Positions 22,793-35,654 of a DNA stretch of 63,031 bases are shown one piece after another (positions within the stretch are counted from its first letter, which is position 1; each line of letters starts with the position of its first letter). A model generated the notes under the pieces. It saw nothing but the letters and a program-made list of their open reading frames with translations, did not search any database and had not been told where the DNA came from. Source of the DNA: Hofstenia miamia (Eukaryota; Xenacoelomorpha; Acoela); the NCBI GenBank assembly GCA_004352715.1, contig SCFE01000049.1, forward strand, positions 1,913,338-1,976,368, read 5' to 3'. A program made the translations under genes and the position numbers.

Positions 22793-24488
22793 GGAATCTT
22801 AACTGTAAGATATAAACTATTAAGTTTCTTTAATATACAATATTTGAGTAATATGCATAAGAAGATGTTCCAGGCTTTTGCCTTCTACATGTTTTGTAGT
22901 TTCGCTGATCAATGAGATTTTTCTATTGAATATGAATAAATATACTCATATCATAAAATCCTTTTCGCATTTTTTAAAGATAAATGGTTTAGATAGAATA
23001 TTAAAAGCGTATTTATTATGAATTAATCATTGAATTTAAATTTCAACTTAAAAGTTTTGTAATATCGTTGATGAATTAATAGAAAAATTATCTACGACGA
23101 CCAGATGCTGAAATTAATGTGTTAAAAGTGTTCTGTTTCGTTCAACAACGAAAACCACCGCTATATGCACTTCCAGTCATGTTTAGTCAATTTGAATGAA
23201 GTTTGTCCAAATTTCTCATTTCCGCATTTTTTCTATTCAACCCCTTGTTAAATAATTCTCAAAGCGAAGTTATGGTTAAATTTTTTAAAATGAATTTTTC
23301 ATTACAATAATCCTTGGGAAGATTTATTAAGTCAATTTGCTTAGTGGTTTCTAGAGATTTTTACCTAAAAAGGTTTTAAAGATAATTTCTGAATGGAAAT
23401 GGAAGTGACTTTTCAGTATTTGTTCTACTCTAGAAGGGACACTTTTAAAGTTTTTTATATGTTATAGCAATGCAACTATCATAATATGTTATGAGTCAGA
23501 ATACAGTATTTATTAAAAATGCTCTTTAAAGCTGTTTTTCTTAAATGTTTGCATTTTAGAAAAAAAAGATCTATTTATGGCCTCAGTTTGATGAACGTAA
23601 GATATTTTTTATTTTATTTCAGTTATTTGCGAATCTGCCATTCATATTAAAAGTATTGAATATTTATATATAGTTGTTCATTTTGTGCATAAACCGCTTA
23701 CGTTGAAGTTGTCACCTTGTATAAAGACAATTGACAATTTAGAAAATCAATGTACGCATGATCACTATCAGAGAAACTTTTTTTTATGTAATACAGATTG
23801 TTTCTGCCCCAAATCGACTTTTATAAATCATTTATTAGAAGCGCTGGTTTTATAATTTATTAAATCTTTGCTATTCCATCTAGTTTGACATGATAGACAA
23901 ATATGTTAATTAGGTTGAATTCATATTTCTAAGGATGACCTATAGCTTGTTTATGAATGAACTATGAATACTTGAAGGTTTGGGGTATGTAACTTATCGT
24001 CAACATATTTTCACAAAGGATGTTCCCAATCGCATTTGAAATGGCGACTCCACTTGACAATGGATATACATGTAATGCAATTCACGCATTGTTGTGCAGA
24101 ACCCGTTTTTGCCTATTCAAATAATTGAAGAAATAATCAAAATCATACAGAAAGACGTTAATATTAGTCAAAACTCCATCATCTTTATTGATGTTAGATG
24201 TTACCATCCCATTATTTCTAATTTCTCTCTATTTTGGATTCGAGTCGCTATAATCATTATTCCATTTAAGAGTTAATGCTAAATTTAAGCAGTATCAGTT
24301 AGCTCGGCCACCTGTTTTTTAAAGTTTGCTCAGCAAAATTTAAGCGATAAAATTTTTAAGCTCTCTAGATTTTAATGATTTCTTGTAGTCCAGTCCTTCA
24401 ACTAAATACTCCTAGATTTTTGCTGTCTACGTTTATTATTAAAATGAAAATTGTAACATTTCTTTAAAATGTTAATATTTTCCATTAG
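22793..24488. other. AT-rich intronic stretch
   Basis: 1.7 kb with nothing recognised. Confidence 0.5.
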
Positions 24489-24770
24489 AAATATTCGCGG
24501 TAGGCATTTTTGCAAAAACTTACCGTACCGCAACTACATTTTGCACCATTCCCTGCGATATACCACAATGCTTCGAAAGTTATCGCGCTTACAAAGTCTT
24601 TTTTCTTAAAATAGTTAAAATTTGTATTTTCAATTTTTCCTGAAATTCAAAATGTACTTTTTTGATGGACGCTGCCACCGCATATTTTGTCACTGCGGTG
24701 TGCCGCAATGACCGTTTTCCTAACGCTAGCGCAACGCGCAGCTAAACCCTAGTGACGTCCTACATTACTA
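24489..24770. repeat. Possible MITE with ACCGCA words
   Basis: A C/G-richer island with CTTACCGTACCGCAAC, GCCACCGCATATT and CACTGCGGTGTGCCGCAATG. The words sit at both ends of an AT-rich core, resembling the other word-array elements. Exact ends and target duplication could not be fixed. Confidence 0.35.
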
Positions 24771-26013
24771 ATGTTATAGTTCTATATAATTTTGGGAATA
24801 ACTTCGCATGGTCTTACTATTTGCATCAGAAACAAACGTTTTTATTTTTTATTTATGATTTGGCATTAGGTTTACCACTGAGATAGTATAAATCCTTGAG
24901 TACAATCTCTACAAGAATCTTTCATTGATTGACATTTCCCTCCTTCATTTATTTCAATTGTCGTATATTATCAACATTTATAAACCTACGTTTTTCCCTT
25001 GCATTATTTTCAGTTTGTTTATTGTATCTAAGGAAATACTTCGTACATTCCATTAATTATTTTTAGTTGGGCTTTTGAATTTACTTGCTTGCTTTTCTAA
25101 TAAATTAATATTTATGAATACTTCCCTTGTAAAAGGTTCTTATAATTTTCTAAAATTTAGTCAATTACAATAGTATGAGACTTTCGCTTTTAGCGTCAAC
25201 CTTTGGTATCAACTCTGGTGACTTGGTGGGAAAACTATGGTAAACGGAAAATCGTCTCAAAAAAGAACAACGCCACAGTTTCATCCCAGTTCATGGTACG
25301 ATTCTTTACAAACAACGTCATTAGTTATTTATTTATACACTACGAAAGGCCTTTAATCAGCAACGGATAAAATTCTACAGAAACGACCTTCCATAATACG
25401 AGCTTGGTATACAGGCTCTGAACTCAGAATGATTACTTGTCGTTATTGGGAGATTTTAATTCTTAATACTAGTTACTTGAGGTACATTAAGCGTATTGAT
25501 TTATAAGAATTTATATAAATATATATGTATATATATATTTATTGGAAAGTACCCTATATAGCTAGTCTTTCAAAAAATCTTGAAGCCTCAGTTAAAAAAT
25601 CTCAAGAAGAAATTCATATCAACTAAAATCAAGCCTGTCTTTCAATCATTCAAAACCAGCAACATCTTTTCAAACAAAGATCCCATTCCGATGTCTCTAC
25701 GCTCTTCTCTTGTTTATAAANCTCCATCATCAAAGCCATGCCGCCACTTCATGTAATTTTTCAGTCATAATCTGTCATCCATCTTCAAAGGTAGCCGAAG
25801 CAATTGCAATCAAATTCGCCCGTCATTTAACAATCAAGTCGACGTCAAACTTCACCTCTTCTAAGCTGTCAATCATCCTCTCAATCATTCAATCAATCAT
25901 TTCATTGCAGTATATATAAATTTATTTTCAAATCGCTGTGTATTCTTGCTGATGAAGGCTAATAATATACCCGAAAGTACTACAAATATAATTCGTCAAC
26001 GTGTTCGTTTTTA

Positions 26014-26047
<34 letters not shown>

Positions 26048-26543
26048 NTATATATATGTGGATATTTCATGAAACACTAACCTTCATGTAGATTTATAAC
26101 ATACACTACGAGCTTAAAAAATTATTCTAATGTTCAACGCAAATCAATGTTTGCAAAGCATCGTGTATTGTTGAGTATTAAACGGGGCAAGTTCGATTTG
26201 TGAAATTCAATTTTTACAATATATTATTTTCTTTTAAATGACAAAAAATTCATAGACATTAATAAAAGTCATGAGTAATCAATACATCCACAGTCAGTAC
26301 CCACCTAGTTTAATTGCATATCACGTTTCTATTTCAAATGACGGTGAAGAGAAGGGCTTTTGATTCGAGAAAATTTGAGGTCTAGTGTTTCGTTTCGGTG
26401 TCAATTGCCACGACATAAAACGTATCAAACTTTACAGGTACTTTTACAATGGGATAGACTACATTTACTTACAGGAATTTCATTGTTATGTTTGTTGATT
26501 TCAATAAGCCTCAGGGCTTCCCATTTTGCTGTTAACCGCTAAA
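24771..26543. other. AT-rich intronic stretch with a Penelope-type motif
   Basis: No gene. At about 25949-25976 it contains CTGATGAAGGC...CCCGAAAG, discussed in findings as a hammerhead-like relic, followed by (TA)n at 26018-26057. Single Ns lie at 25721 and 26048. Confidence 0.45.
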
Positions 26544-26589
26544 GAAGCTGGTAACAGCAAACAACAACCCCTTTGCTGTTAACAGCTTC
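26544..26589. repeat. 18-bp inverted repeat (hairpin)
   Basis: GAAGCTGGTAACAGCAAA and TTTGCTGTTAACAGCTTC pair at 17 of 18 positions around a loop of about 10 nt. A third copy of the GCTGTTAAC word lies at 26528. Function unknown. Confidence 0.7.
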
Positions 26590-26636
26590 GATGTTTTCTT
26601 ATTTATGCTTAAATAGAATCGTTAAAAAAATCGTAG

Positions 26637-26792
26637 CTATGCCCCCATATTTTATCTATATGGCCAAGGGTATATGCTGTTTTTTAAGAGATACACTCTT
26701 AGTTTTTAACTTTTTTAAAATTTTTTTACCAAAACCAGTTTTGAAAACCTGTCAGGGAACATTCCACCATGCCCCCTTGTGTCTGCCACTGG
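26637..26792. mobile_element. Partial hAT-like MITE (CAGTGGC end)
   Basis: The right end is GTGTCTGCCACTG. The adjoining ACATTCCACCATGCCCCC closely matches the inner right end of the 7725 element. The left end is missing or diverged. Confidence 0.5.
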
Positions 26793-27029
26793 ATAGGAGA
26801 CGATAACATTATTTTTAAGCAGAGTTAAAAGAAGCGAAATAAACTATTAAAACAATTGCTAGGCAGGAACTGCAAGTCTAATTTTAAAATGCATACCATA
26901 TCTACAAAACATATAACAAAAAGAAAACACCAATCTTCATAGGAATTAATGGCAACAAGTAGTCTCCTTATATCACTATGCAAATCATATATGTTTTGAA
27001 AATTGTATCAAATGAAAAGTTGATCATCC

Positions 27030-27560
27030 CTTCCAGATGTTGATGGCCTTCTCGTGCTTTGTTCGACTCCATGGAACGTTTCCAGAAACGCGCTTTCAAA
27101 TGGATTTCCCCTTTGGCCTATAAAGACGCTCTGCTGAAATTCTCCACTCTCCCGCTGTCACTCTACTTCCATGCCTGTGATCTCCTTCTGTTCAATCGAC
27201 TACTGACTCGCAAATTGGATCTTGATCCTTTTGATTTCATTAAGTTCTCTAATTCCTGCTGCACTCGCTCTGATGATGTTGTCACCTTCTCCATTCGTCG
27301 TACAAAGAAACATCGCAACCTTCACTCGTTTTTCAATCGTGCTTGTATTGCTGCTAATTACATCTTGACTCGCAACCCTCCAACAGCGATTGATTTCTTT
27401 TCCCCGCCACCGAGCTTCAAGAAATCTTTGATGGCTTTCCTCTTCCATTTGCTCCTATTTCATCTCCTGTGACTGTCTTCGCTGCCGTAAAACTTGACTT
27501 GTTTTTATTTTCTTGTGTATGCCTTCAGCAGCAAAATAAAGTCATTCATTATTATTATTA
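27030..27560 (+). pseudogene. 5'-truncated LINE, RT C-terminus, (ATT)n tail
   Basis: The frame contains SMERFQKRAFKWIS, LYFHACDLLLFNRLL and HSFFNRACIAANYI, the C-terminal region after the reverse-transcriptase domain of CR1/L2-type LINEs. The related copy at 53.7 kb has CWWPSR just before this; here the second W codon reads TGA. The frame ends at 27470. A 3' untranslated stretch then runs to AATAAAGTC and an (ATT)n tail (about 27543-27560). 5' truncation plus a short-repeat tail is the usual signature of target-primed LINE insertion. Confidence 0.75.
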
Positions 27561-27839
27561 TTATCCTTGCATCTCACAGCTTCATGCTGGTATCCCTCTC
27601 AGCTCGGGGAACTCACCAGTTCCCAGGGAGTCTGAGAGCTTTCCTCAGGACTCTAGCTGTTCCTAACAATGCTGCCTTCTGTGCTACTGCTCCTCCCCAC
27701 TTTGGTACTCCCAACTCCTCCAAGTATCTCATATGCTTCTTACTCACTGCTCCTAGTGCGCCTACTACTACCGGGACTACTTCAACTTTCTTTAACTTCC
27801 ACAGCCTTTCTATTTCCTCTGCTAACTCTCTGTACTTGT
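27561..27839 (-). pseudogene. LINE RT C-terminal fragment, second family, runs into a gap
   Basis: Closely matches the minus-strand LINE at 39.6-40.2 kb. Its 3' end abuts the (ATT)n tail of the plus-strand LINE next door, so the two are tail to tail. The 5' continuation is lost in the 1-kb gap. Confidence 0.7.
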
Positions 27840-28839
27840 NNNNNNNNNNNNNNNNNNNNNNNNNNNNNNNNNNNNNNNNNNNNNNNNNNNNNNNNNNNNN
27901 NNNNNNNNNNNNNNNNNNNNNNNNNNNNNNNNNNNNNNNNNNNNNNNNNNNNNNNNNNNNNNNNNNNNNNNNNNNNNNNNNNNNNNNNNNNNNNNNNNNN
28001 NNNNNNNNNNNNNNNNNNNNNNNNNNNNNNNNNNNNNNNNNNNNNNNNNNNNNNNNNNNNNNNNNNNNNNNNNNNNNNNNNNNNNNNNNNNNNNNNNNNN
28101 NNNNNNNNNNNNNNNNNNNNNNNNNNNNNNNNNNNNNNNNNNNNNNNNNNNNNNNNNNNNNNNNNNNNNNNNNNNNNNNNNNNNNNNNNNNNNNNNNNNN
28201 NNNNNNNNNNNNNNNNNNNNNNNNNNNNNNNNNNNNNNNNNNNNNNNNNNNNNNNNNNNNNNNNNNNNNNNNNNNNNNNNNNNNNNNNNNNNNNNNNNNN
28301 NNNNNNNNNNNNNNNNNNNNNNNNNNNNNNNNNNNNNNNNNNNNNNNNNNNNNNNNNNNNNNNNNNNNNNNNNNNNNNNNNNNNNNNNNNNNNNNNNNNN
28401 NNNNNNNNNNNNNNNNNNNNNNNNNNNNNNNNNNNNNNNNNNNNNNNNNNNNNNNNNNNNNNNNNNNNNNNNNNNNNNNNNNNNNNNNNNNNNNNNNNNN
28501 NNNNNNNNNNNNNNNNNNNNNNNNNNNNNNNNNNNNNNNNNNNNNNNNNNNNNNNNNNNNNNNNNNNNNNNNNNNNNNNNNNNNNNNNNNNNNNNNNNNN
28601 NNNNNNNNNNNNNNNNNNNNNNNNNNNNNNNNNNNNNNNNNNNNNNNNNNNNNNNNNNNNNNNNNNNNNNNNNNNNNNNNNNNNNNNNNNNNNNNNNNNN
28701 NNNNNNNNNNNNNNNNNNNNNNNNNNNNNNNNNNNNNNNNNNNNNNNNNNNNNNNNNNNNNNNNNNNNNNNNNNNNNNNNNNNNNNNNNNNNNNNNNNNN
28801 NNNNNNNNNNNNNNNNNNNNNNNNNNNNNNNNNNNNNNN
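27840..28839. other. Assembly gap (1000 N)
   Basis: Joins a LINE on the left to the right end of a CGAGC element on the right. The round length suggests an estimated or default size. Confidence 0.95.
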
Positions 28840-28878
28840 CGAGCCGAGCTTGGAAATGTCGGCTCGTTGACAAGTCTG
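28840..28878 (+). mobile_element. CGAGC-family MITE, copy 7 (right end only)
   Basis: Shows CGAGCCGAGCTTGGAAATG and the terminal GACAAGTCTG. The left part lies in the gap. The right flank is tcagaatg. Confidence 0.85.
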
Positions 28879-31800
28879 TCAGAATGACATAGCAATGGGA
28901 TATTGGCGGTCATTCAACTAGAATATCATGCGCCTGAAGAGGAAAAAATCATATGCAGTACAGATTTCTATGAGAGCAGTGAATTTTAACATGCATCACA
29001 CGGTGATTTGAAGTAGGCATATATTTTATCACCTTTGTATATTAAATCACATATTCACAGTTATTTCTAAAGCAGAACTATCAATTATGATCTCCTGCTG
29101 AATAACTTCCAGAGCTGATGCACTCCATTGCTTTATGAACAGAGAGAAGGGACAAGATATTGTCAAATACACAATGAGTATACAATATCCTACTCTCCTT
29201 GTATGAAAATAAAATAAAGTTTGAAGATCTTTCAATCAAAAATTTAATTTTATAAATAAAAGTACAACAAAATTCTCGGCTAAAATACAATTGAAATTAA
29301 CAATTTTGCTACAAACAAATATTTTCTGGCAAGAAAAACAGTGTAAGAAATGTGTTTCGATATCTTTTTTCTGCACCCTAAGTCATTCCCCATTTGATTA
29401 ACAGCAGAGGTAATCTCTTTGTAGCTATCAATTTTGGAGCCAAGCTTTTGATAAATAACGTCTAAAAAAGTATAATTTCAGTTTCCCAATGATTATTATA
29501 AGTAATAATAACATCAAATAAAAAAATATCACTTTCTGTCCTGATGCCATAGTGACTATACTCTTTGATAGCAAAAAACGAACAGGAGGTAGCAGAACAG
29601 ACCTCGCAACTATTGTCTAACATATTATTTCCATACAAACTGCTTCATTGTCTCATGCAAAGGTAAACTTAAAAATCTAGAGAATGAGAAAGAAAATCGG
29701 GTGACAAAAACATTTATAAAAAATAGATCTTTTCTTGATTTTAGGAGAGCGACAATGTGTAACCATCATACAATAATATCTTAAAAAACAAATAAACAGT
29801 TAAGTACAGCATAATTCCACTGAAAAAACAAAGTTGAATTAGTTTTACACGAAAATCGAAAACAACTTATTGGTTATTTATGTGTAAATTTCATAATCAT
29901 GTTCTAAATATACTGTTATTACTGTATTGCTCTTCATGTATAGAAAACAAATCTTTATGCTGGTAAAAAATGCACATATAATAATTAATTTGCATTAAAA
30001 TATATACATATTAAAAACAATTAACATACATTTTATTCGAGTTAATTTTGTAAATTTGAAAAGATATTCAAAAACAGATATTGTAATTCATCTTTATGGT
30101 ATTTCAAGATCAACAACAAATATTGATTACCAAATGGTCGTAGTTTTTCCAAGTATCATTTGGGTATAAACTGTCTTGAGCATATTGTTACATTGATAAC
30201 TATAAAAAATTCCAGTTTTTAATCAATAATACGCATTGAATAATTGAATTTCACCCAAGTATGGTTATTAAGAATAAGGATTGACTCAACCTTTAACTTG
30301 TGAACAAATCTCTGAAAATTTTAGAGAGTAGGTATTTCTGTGTGTTTCCATCAAACAAGCAAGTATTTTGTATAGCATTTCAATTAAAGCATGTAACAAA
30401 AATTTCTTGAAGTCTGAAACATTCTTGATTGATCCATGCAAACAATATTCAAGCATGCTTCAATCTATATTCTTAGAACCAGGAAAAAATATTCTTTACA
30501 ATCCGAAATTTGGAGTCATTTTAGGAAACTCTGAACATTGCATAGGTCACTCCTTAATAGTAAATAAATTAGTTAAAGCGATACATTTGTAATTATGACC
30601 TAGATATTTTTACAAACTAGCAAGATTTATCTGTGAAAGTTTTCAAATAGATCAATTTGTATGTTAGTAGAGACATTCTCTACAAATCAAGCTCTAGCAA
30701 TGTCAATATTTTTATGCACGCTGATTCTTGGTAAATTGCAGAAAATTATAGGAATCATTATAATATATTGATTATAGCAAAGCTTTCAATATAGGGAAAT
30801 TAAGACATGAAAGGTGAGAATCTACATTTTGTCACATTTAGAAAACAAACGAGGGTATATTATTAAGCAATTTCTCATCCTACAACAGTTAACTTAAATA
30901 TTTAAAAATTTCAAAAATGTAAACTAGTTAAATAAAACATTGATAATAAACTTAACTTCATTAACGAAATATATAACATCGTTATGAAGAGGAAGTTAGT
31001 TTTCCTCCACTATCTAGGAGTATATACAAGATATGTAGAGCCAAAATTGGTAAGTGCTCTAACTTACCATGGTTTCTACGAATAATTATTCATTTTACTC
31101 AATTATATAATAAATTTTTAATTGAGAAATGATAGTAGGCTTAATGCAGAGGCGTGCTTAGCCCAGGTAATGTAGGCGGATGGGGTGGGGGCGCTACTTC
31201 CAATAACTCAGCTCCAAATTTATCAGTGTAGCAGATTTTTTGGCAAATGTCATTGAAATTACTTCTATTCCAATTAATAATAATAATTTGGCAGTTAAAA
31301 TAAATTGAAACAATATTTGCGTCAATCACGTGTAAATTTTAAGATTAGATAAGAATTATAAATACATGATTATTGCAAATAAATTATGTATTACAGGACA
31401 ATATGCAATAACATCAAATCACATTCCCAAGCAGATAGGCTAACTTGTTATTCATTCTGGGAGGACTTGGGTATGATCTGGAAGAGGCTGCTCCCCCCGG
31501 TAGCTACCCCACTGGCCTAATGCTTGCATACTATTGTTCAGGAATATATATATATTTAACTACATGGTGTTACAGAGACTTCTGTCATGTGCTCAAACTA
31601 TTATAATTGTGTAAAACTTCTTTCAAAATGATTATGTATTACATGCCATAATCAATGTTTAGTCTTTACGGCTGAATCAAGGTGCAAATCACGTTTTCAG
31701 GTGAATGTTTTCTAGATAAACTACAAGTTTGCTGAAAGTTTAACTCAGAGCAGCGCTTCTAATTTTAGTAGCAGTTTACTAAATTAATAGACTTTTAACG

Positions 31801-32658
31801 TCATTTAATGAAAGAAAACGATACGTCATTGATTTAAAATGACTTATGGCGTAGATAAATTTAGTAGATTAAATGTCAGGTAATTTCAGCACTTAATCAC
31901 AATATTTCTAATATTGGAAGGAATTGAATGCTGAAAATAAAGTGAGAGAAACCATTTGGAAAATAGCTCTCGAAAAGTAGAGCTATCATTATTATAATGT
32001 AATGGTTTTGTTTTTGATTTTATGTAGTTATTCTTTGTAAATTATATCCTAGTAAGCATATATCACATATCATTCCAAAAGAATTTGGTTGCAAGGACAT
32101 GTTCTAACATGATTATTTATAAAAACAAATGTTTTTTTTAAAAACAACGATTTTTTATTTGGCTAAGAGTTTGCATTCAGAGTTGCATCCAAAGCCTTTG
32201 ACAAGGGAGTAACCCCTAAAAATATTTTGCGGTTTCATTTTTTAAAACATATGCTTTCTATGATGACAATGCAATGGTTTTTTATAAATGTTTTGCGGTT
32301 TCATTTTTTAAAACATATGCTTTCTATGATGACAATGCAATGGTTTTTTATAAATGTAGCAAATTAATCAAACAACCAAATATGAGTTGCATGTAGAAGA
32401 TGGATAGACATTTAATTAATGAACAAAATTCATTTTCAAGTTTGAAAATACAGAATATTGACCGTTTATTTGCGCAATAATGTTGTACTTGATATTTTAT
32501 TTCATTGGTTCAATGATAGTTTTTTTAAAAATTTTGTAGATATAACCCAAACTGAAAATTAATGCTTGCTGCATGGGTGAGAGCAAACGCCAATTATTTA
32601 GGAGTTGAGTCAGACTGTGGTAAACTATTTTACCAATTTGCCACTTTGTACTTAAAGT
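28879..32658. other. AT-rich intronic stretch
   Basis: 3.8 kb with no gene. C/G-richer patches at 31147-31200 (GAGGCGTGCTTAGCCCAGG) and 31485-31515 (GGTAGCTACCCCACTGG) may be the ends of an old MITE, but they could not be matched with confidence. A tandem duplication is listed separately. Confidence 0.45.
32225..32356. repeat. Perfect 66-bp tandem duplication
   Basis: The unit at 32225-32290 is repeated without change at 32291-32356. Identity suggests a recent event or an assembly artefact. Confidence 0.9.
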
Positions 32659-32879
32659 CAAATTAAACAGGTCAAGAAATTTTTAAGATTATTGTATCTT
32701 ATGCCAAAATTCTGTGAAGCTACAATAATATATATTATGATATGAATGCACTAACAAACTGTTTAAGTAAAACATGTATTAATATTTGGTTACACCACCA
32801 CGTGCCTTAAGCATATTTTCAACTAACTTGTGACATGTTTCTTCCAGCTTGTAATGAAGCTCTGCCAGTGGCGTAGATG

Positions 32880-33879
32880 NNNNNNNNNNNNNNNNNNNNN
32901 NNNNNNNNNNNNNNNNNNNNNNNNNNNNNNNNNNNNNNNNNNNNNNNNNNNNNNNNNNNNNNNNNNNNNNNNNNNNNNNNNNNNNNNNNNNNNNNNNNNN
33001 NNNNNNNNNNNNNNNNNNNNNNNNNNNNNNNNNNNNNNNNNNNNNNNNNNNNNNNNNNNNNNNNNNNNNNNNNNNNNNNNNNNNNNNNNNNNNNNNNNNN
33101 NNNNNNNNNNNNNNNNNNNNNNNNNNNNNNNNNNNNNNNNNNNNNNNNNNNNNNNNNNNNNNNNNNNNNNNNNNNNNNNNNNNNNNNNNNNNNNNNNNNN
33201 NNNNNNNNNNNNNNNNNNNNNNNNNNNNNNNNNNNNNNNNNNNNNNNNNNNNNNNNNNNNNNNNNNNNNNNNNNNNNNNNNNNNNNNNNNNNNNNNNNNN
33301 NNNNNNNNNNNNNNNNNNNNNNNNNNNNNNNNNNNNNNNNNNNNNNNNNNNNNNNNNNNNNNNNNNNNNNNNNNNNNNNNNNNNNNNNNNNNNNNNNNNN
33401 NNNNNNNNNNNNNNNNNNNNNNNNNNNNNNNNNNNNNNNNNNNNNNNNNNNNNNNNNNNNNNNNNNNNNNNNNNNNNNNNNNNNNNNNNNNNNNNNNNNN
33501 NNNNNNNNNNNNNNNNNNNNNNNNNNNNNNNNNNNNNNNNNNNNNNNNNNNNNNNNNNNNNNNNNNNNNNNNNNNNNNNNNNNNNNNNNNNNNNNNNNNN
33601 NNNNNNNNNNNNNNNNNNNNNNNNNNNNNNNNNNNNNNNNNNNNNNNNNNNNNNNNNNNNNNNNNNNNNNNNNNNNNNNNNNNNNNNNNNNNNNNNNNNN
33701 NNNNNNNNNNNNNNNNNNNNNNNNNNNNNNNNNNNNNNNNNNNNNNNNNNNNNNNNNNNNNNNNNNNNNNNNNNNNNNNNNNNNNNNNNNNNNNNNNNNN
33801 NNNNNNNNNNNNNNNNNNNNNNNNNNNNNNNNNNNNNNNNNNNNNNNNNNNNNNNNNNNNNNNNNNNNNNNNNNNNNNN
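32880..33879. other. Assembly gap (1000 N)
   Basis: Lies inside the hAT element, between its left end and its transposase C-terminal region. Frames drawn across it are not real. Confidence 0.95.
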
Positions 33880-34143
33880 TCATCCATTTTCTCTTTTAAC
33901 ACTTCGATTGTGTCAATAACACTACTTACATTTGTGTTAGTATACTGCAGCATCCAGAACTGTGTTGAACGTTATTAATAGGAAGATGAATCGTTTGCAC
34001 TGGAGTCGGTGCAAATATCCCATGGCACCATTAGATGTTTCAGGATTTTTTGATTTAGTAAATTGTTCTAGAGTTTCTAATATTATGTCAAACAGAGTTT
34101 GAAGAATTTGAAAGCCATCGAGTTTCACAGGGCTTAACCAAAA
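33880..34143 (-). pseudogene. hAT transposase C-terminal remnant
   Basis: The minus-strand frames continue after the stop at 34144 with LDGFQILQTLFDIILETLEQ and NTNVSSVIDTIEVLKEKMD, compatible with the middle of the hAT catalytic domain. They then enter the gap. The first part is one frame (34128-33937) and the second is another, so at least one more frameshift is present. Confidence 0.55.
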
Positions 34144-35373
34144 TCAGCAGCGGTTTTTTTCTTTACGCTGTTTTTGAATTTCGGTAAATACAGCATGTCG
34201 TACTGATCCACCAAGAAAAGTTGAAACAGAGGACATTAAATCAAAAAAGTCAGAGATATCGGAATTAAACTTTGATACTGATACTAAGGCAAGGTTTAGC
34301 CTATGTGAATGGCAATGACAATATATCGCATTGACATATATTTCTCTCAACTTGGCTTGAACTCCATTATTTGAACCAGCCATGACACTAGCACCGTCAA
34401 AAGCAAAGCCTACAAATTTGTCATTATCAAGTTCAAGAGGTAGCAAGATACTCAGAAATATGCCTGAAATAGCCACAGCATCAAGTTTTTCTAAATCAAC
34501 TATCCCGGTAAATGCCTCTTTTATTTTATTTTTGTAACAGATACACAGAGTAACTGCTTTTTCGAACAATCTTTGATTTCATCACCCATAATCCCATAAT
34601 ATTCAGATTCTTTCATTTCTTTTTTGATTTGCCGCTTCTATCAATTCATTTTGAATATATGGGCTGGTCATTTTCGCGTTTTCCGGTAGCTTATCAAAAT
34701 TTGACTTAATTTCAGGGTCATGCTTACAGATTAATTTAAACAAATCCAAAAAATGTCCTCTATTTAACGAATCCTCATGCTCATCATGCCCACGTAATGG
34801 GATATTATGAATAGTGCAATAGATGACCACATCTAAAACTGCAAGGATGTGTTTTCTATGTTTTGAGTAGAATGTCCGATTTACAAAATTGTCATCCATT
34901 TGATTTAAAACGGTCCCAGATTTTTTTGTACTTTCATGATCTGCAAATCTTTCTTTAGCTCTCACATGGATTGATGAAGACTCATGTTTTTGACATTTTT
35001 CACTCATTTTTTTCCAGTTTTTCATCCCAGACTTTGTAAAAACATCCTCAGAAACAGATCTATCCATAAAGTGTCTACAATAAAAACAAAATACAGCATC
35101 TTTTGTTATGCTATATTCTATCCATTTAAACTTTGAATAGAACTTCGGATTGAAACATCGTAAGCAGTCAAATTGAGTTTTTGGATATTCATTTAATAAT
35201 GGTTGACAGATAGAATCAGATGAACTTTGTGAAATATCTTTTGGGTCCTCAAAGTCTACCACTGTCTTTTTAGTTTTGGAGGTACGTTGAACATCCAGAT
35301 CATTGTCTGAAGATCTTTTCTTACTATTAGATGATGTAAAAAAATTACTTAACTTTGATTGTACACCAGACAT
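34144..35373 (-). pseudogene. hAT transposase, TTF zinc finger + DUF4371, frameshifted
   Basis: Starts at ATG 35373-35371 (MSGVQSKLSNFF) and runs to 34603. A serine/lysine-rich leader is followed by CLRCFNPKFYSKFKWIEYSI and AVFCFYCRHF, the TTF-type zinc finger of ZMYM1-like hAT proteins. The frame then shifts: KESEYYGIMGDEIKDCS, with the likely first catalytic aspartate, is readable near 34560-34615 in another frame. It continues at 34569-34144 with FAFDGASVMAGSNNGVQAKL and YCHCHSHRLNLAL (DUF4371/RNase H-like core). The C-terminal dimerisation region is degraded at 33880-34128 and lost in the gap. Family placement is firm; activity is not expected. Confidence 0.85.
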
Positions 35374-35654
35374 ATCCAAATGTTAATCCAATTTAACTAT
35401 ATTCCGAAAAACAAACGTTAGGACCCGAAGGCTGACTTAATAATATATGATAGCTGATCAAAGGATTCTAGATAGACATCTACCGACAATAAGTGTTATT
35501 TGTTACAAATGACGTTATCTAATCTTTTCTATTACAATTGTTCGGGATATTATCGGACTTTGGACATTAAATTCCATTATTCATATCATAAGCTGTAAAG
35601 TAAATAGATACTGTAATCTTTTCAACTTCAAAAAGTGATAAAAGTGATTAAGTG

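Noticed and set aside
27494-28913. Long open frames across the 1000-N gap
   Set aside because: Open only because N codons have no stops.
32819-33978. Frames of 340-380 codons across the second 1000-N gap
   Set aside because: Same artefact; only the ends are real sequence, belonging to Tc1 and hAT.
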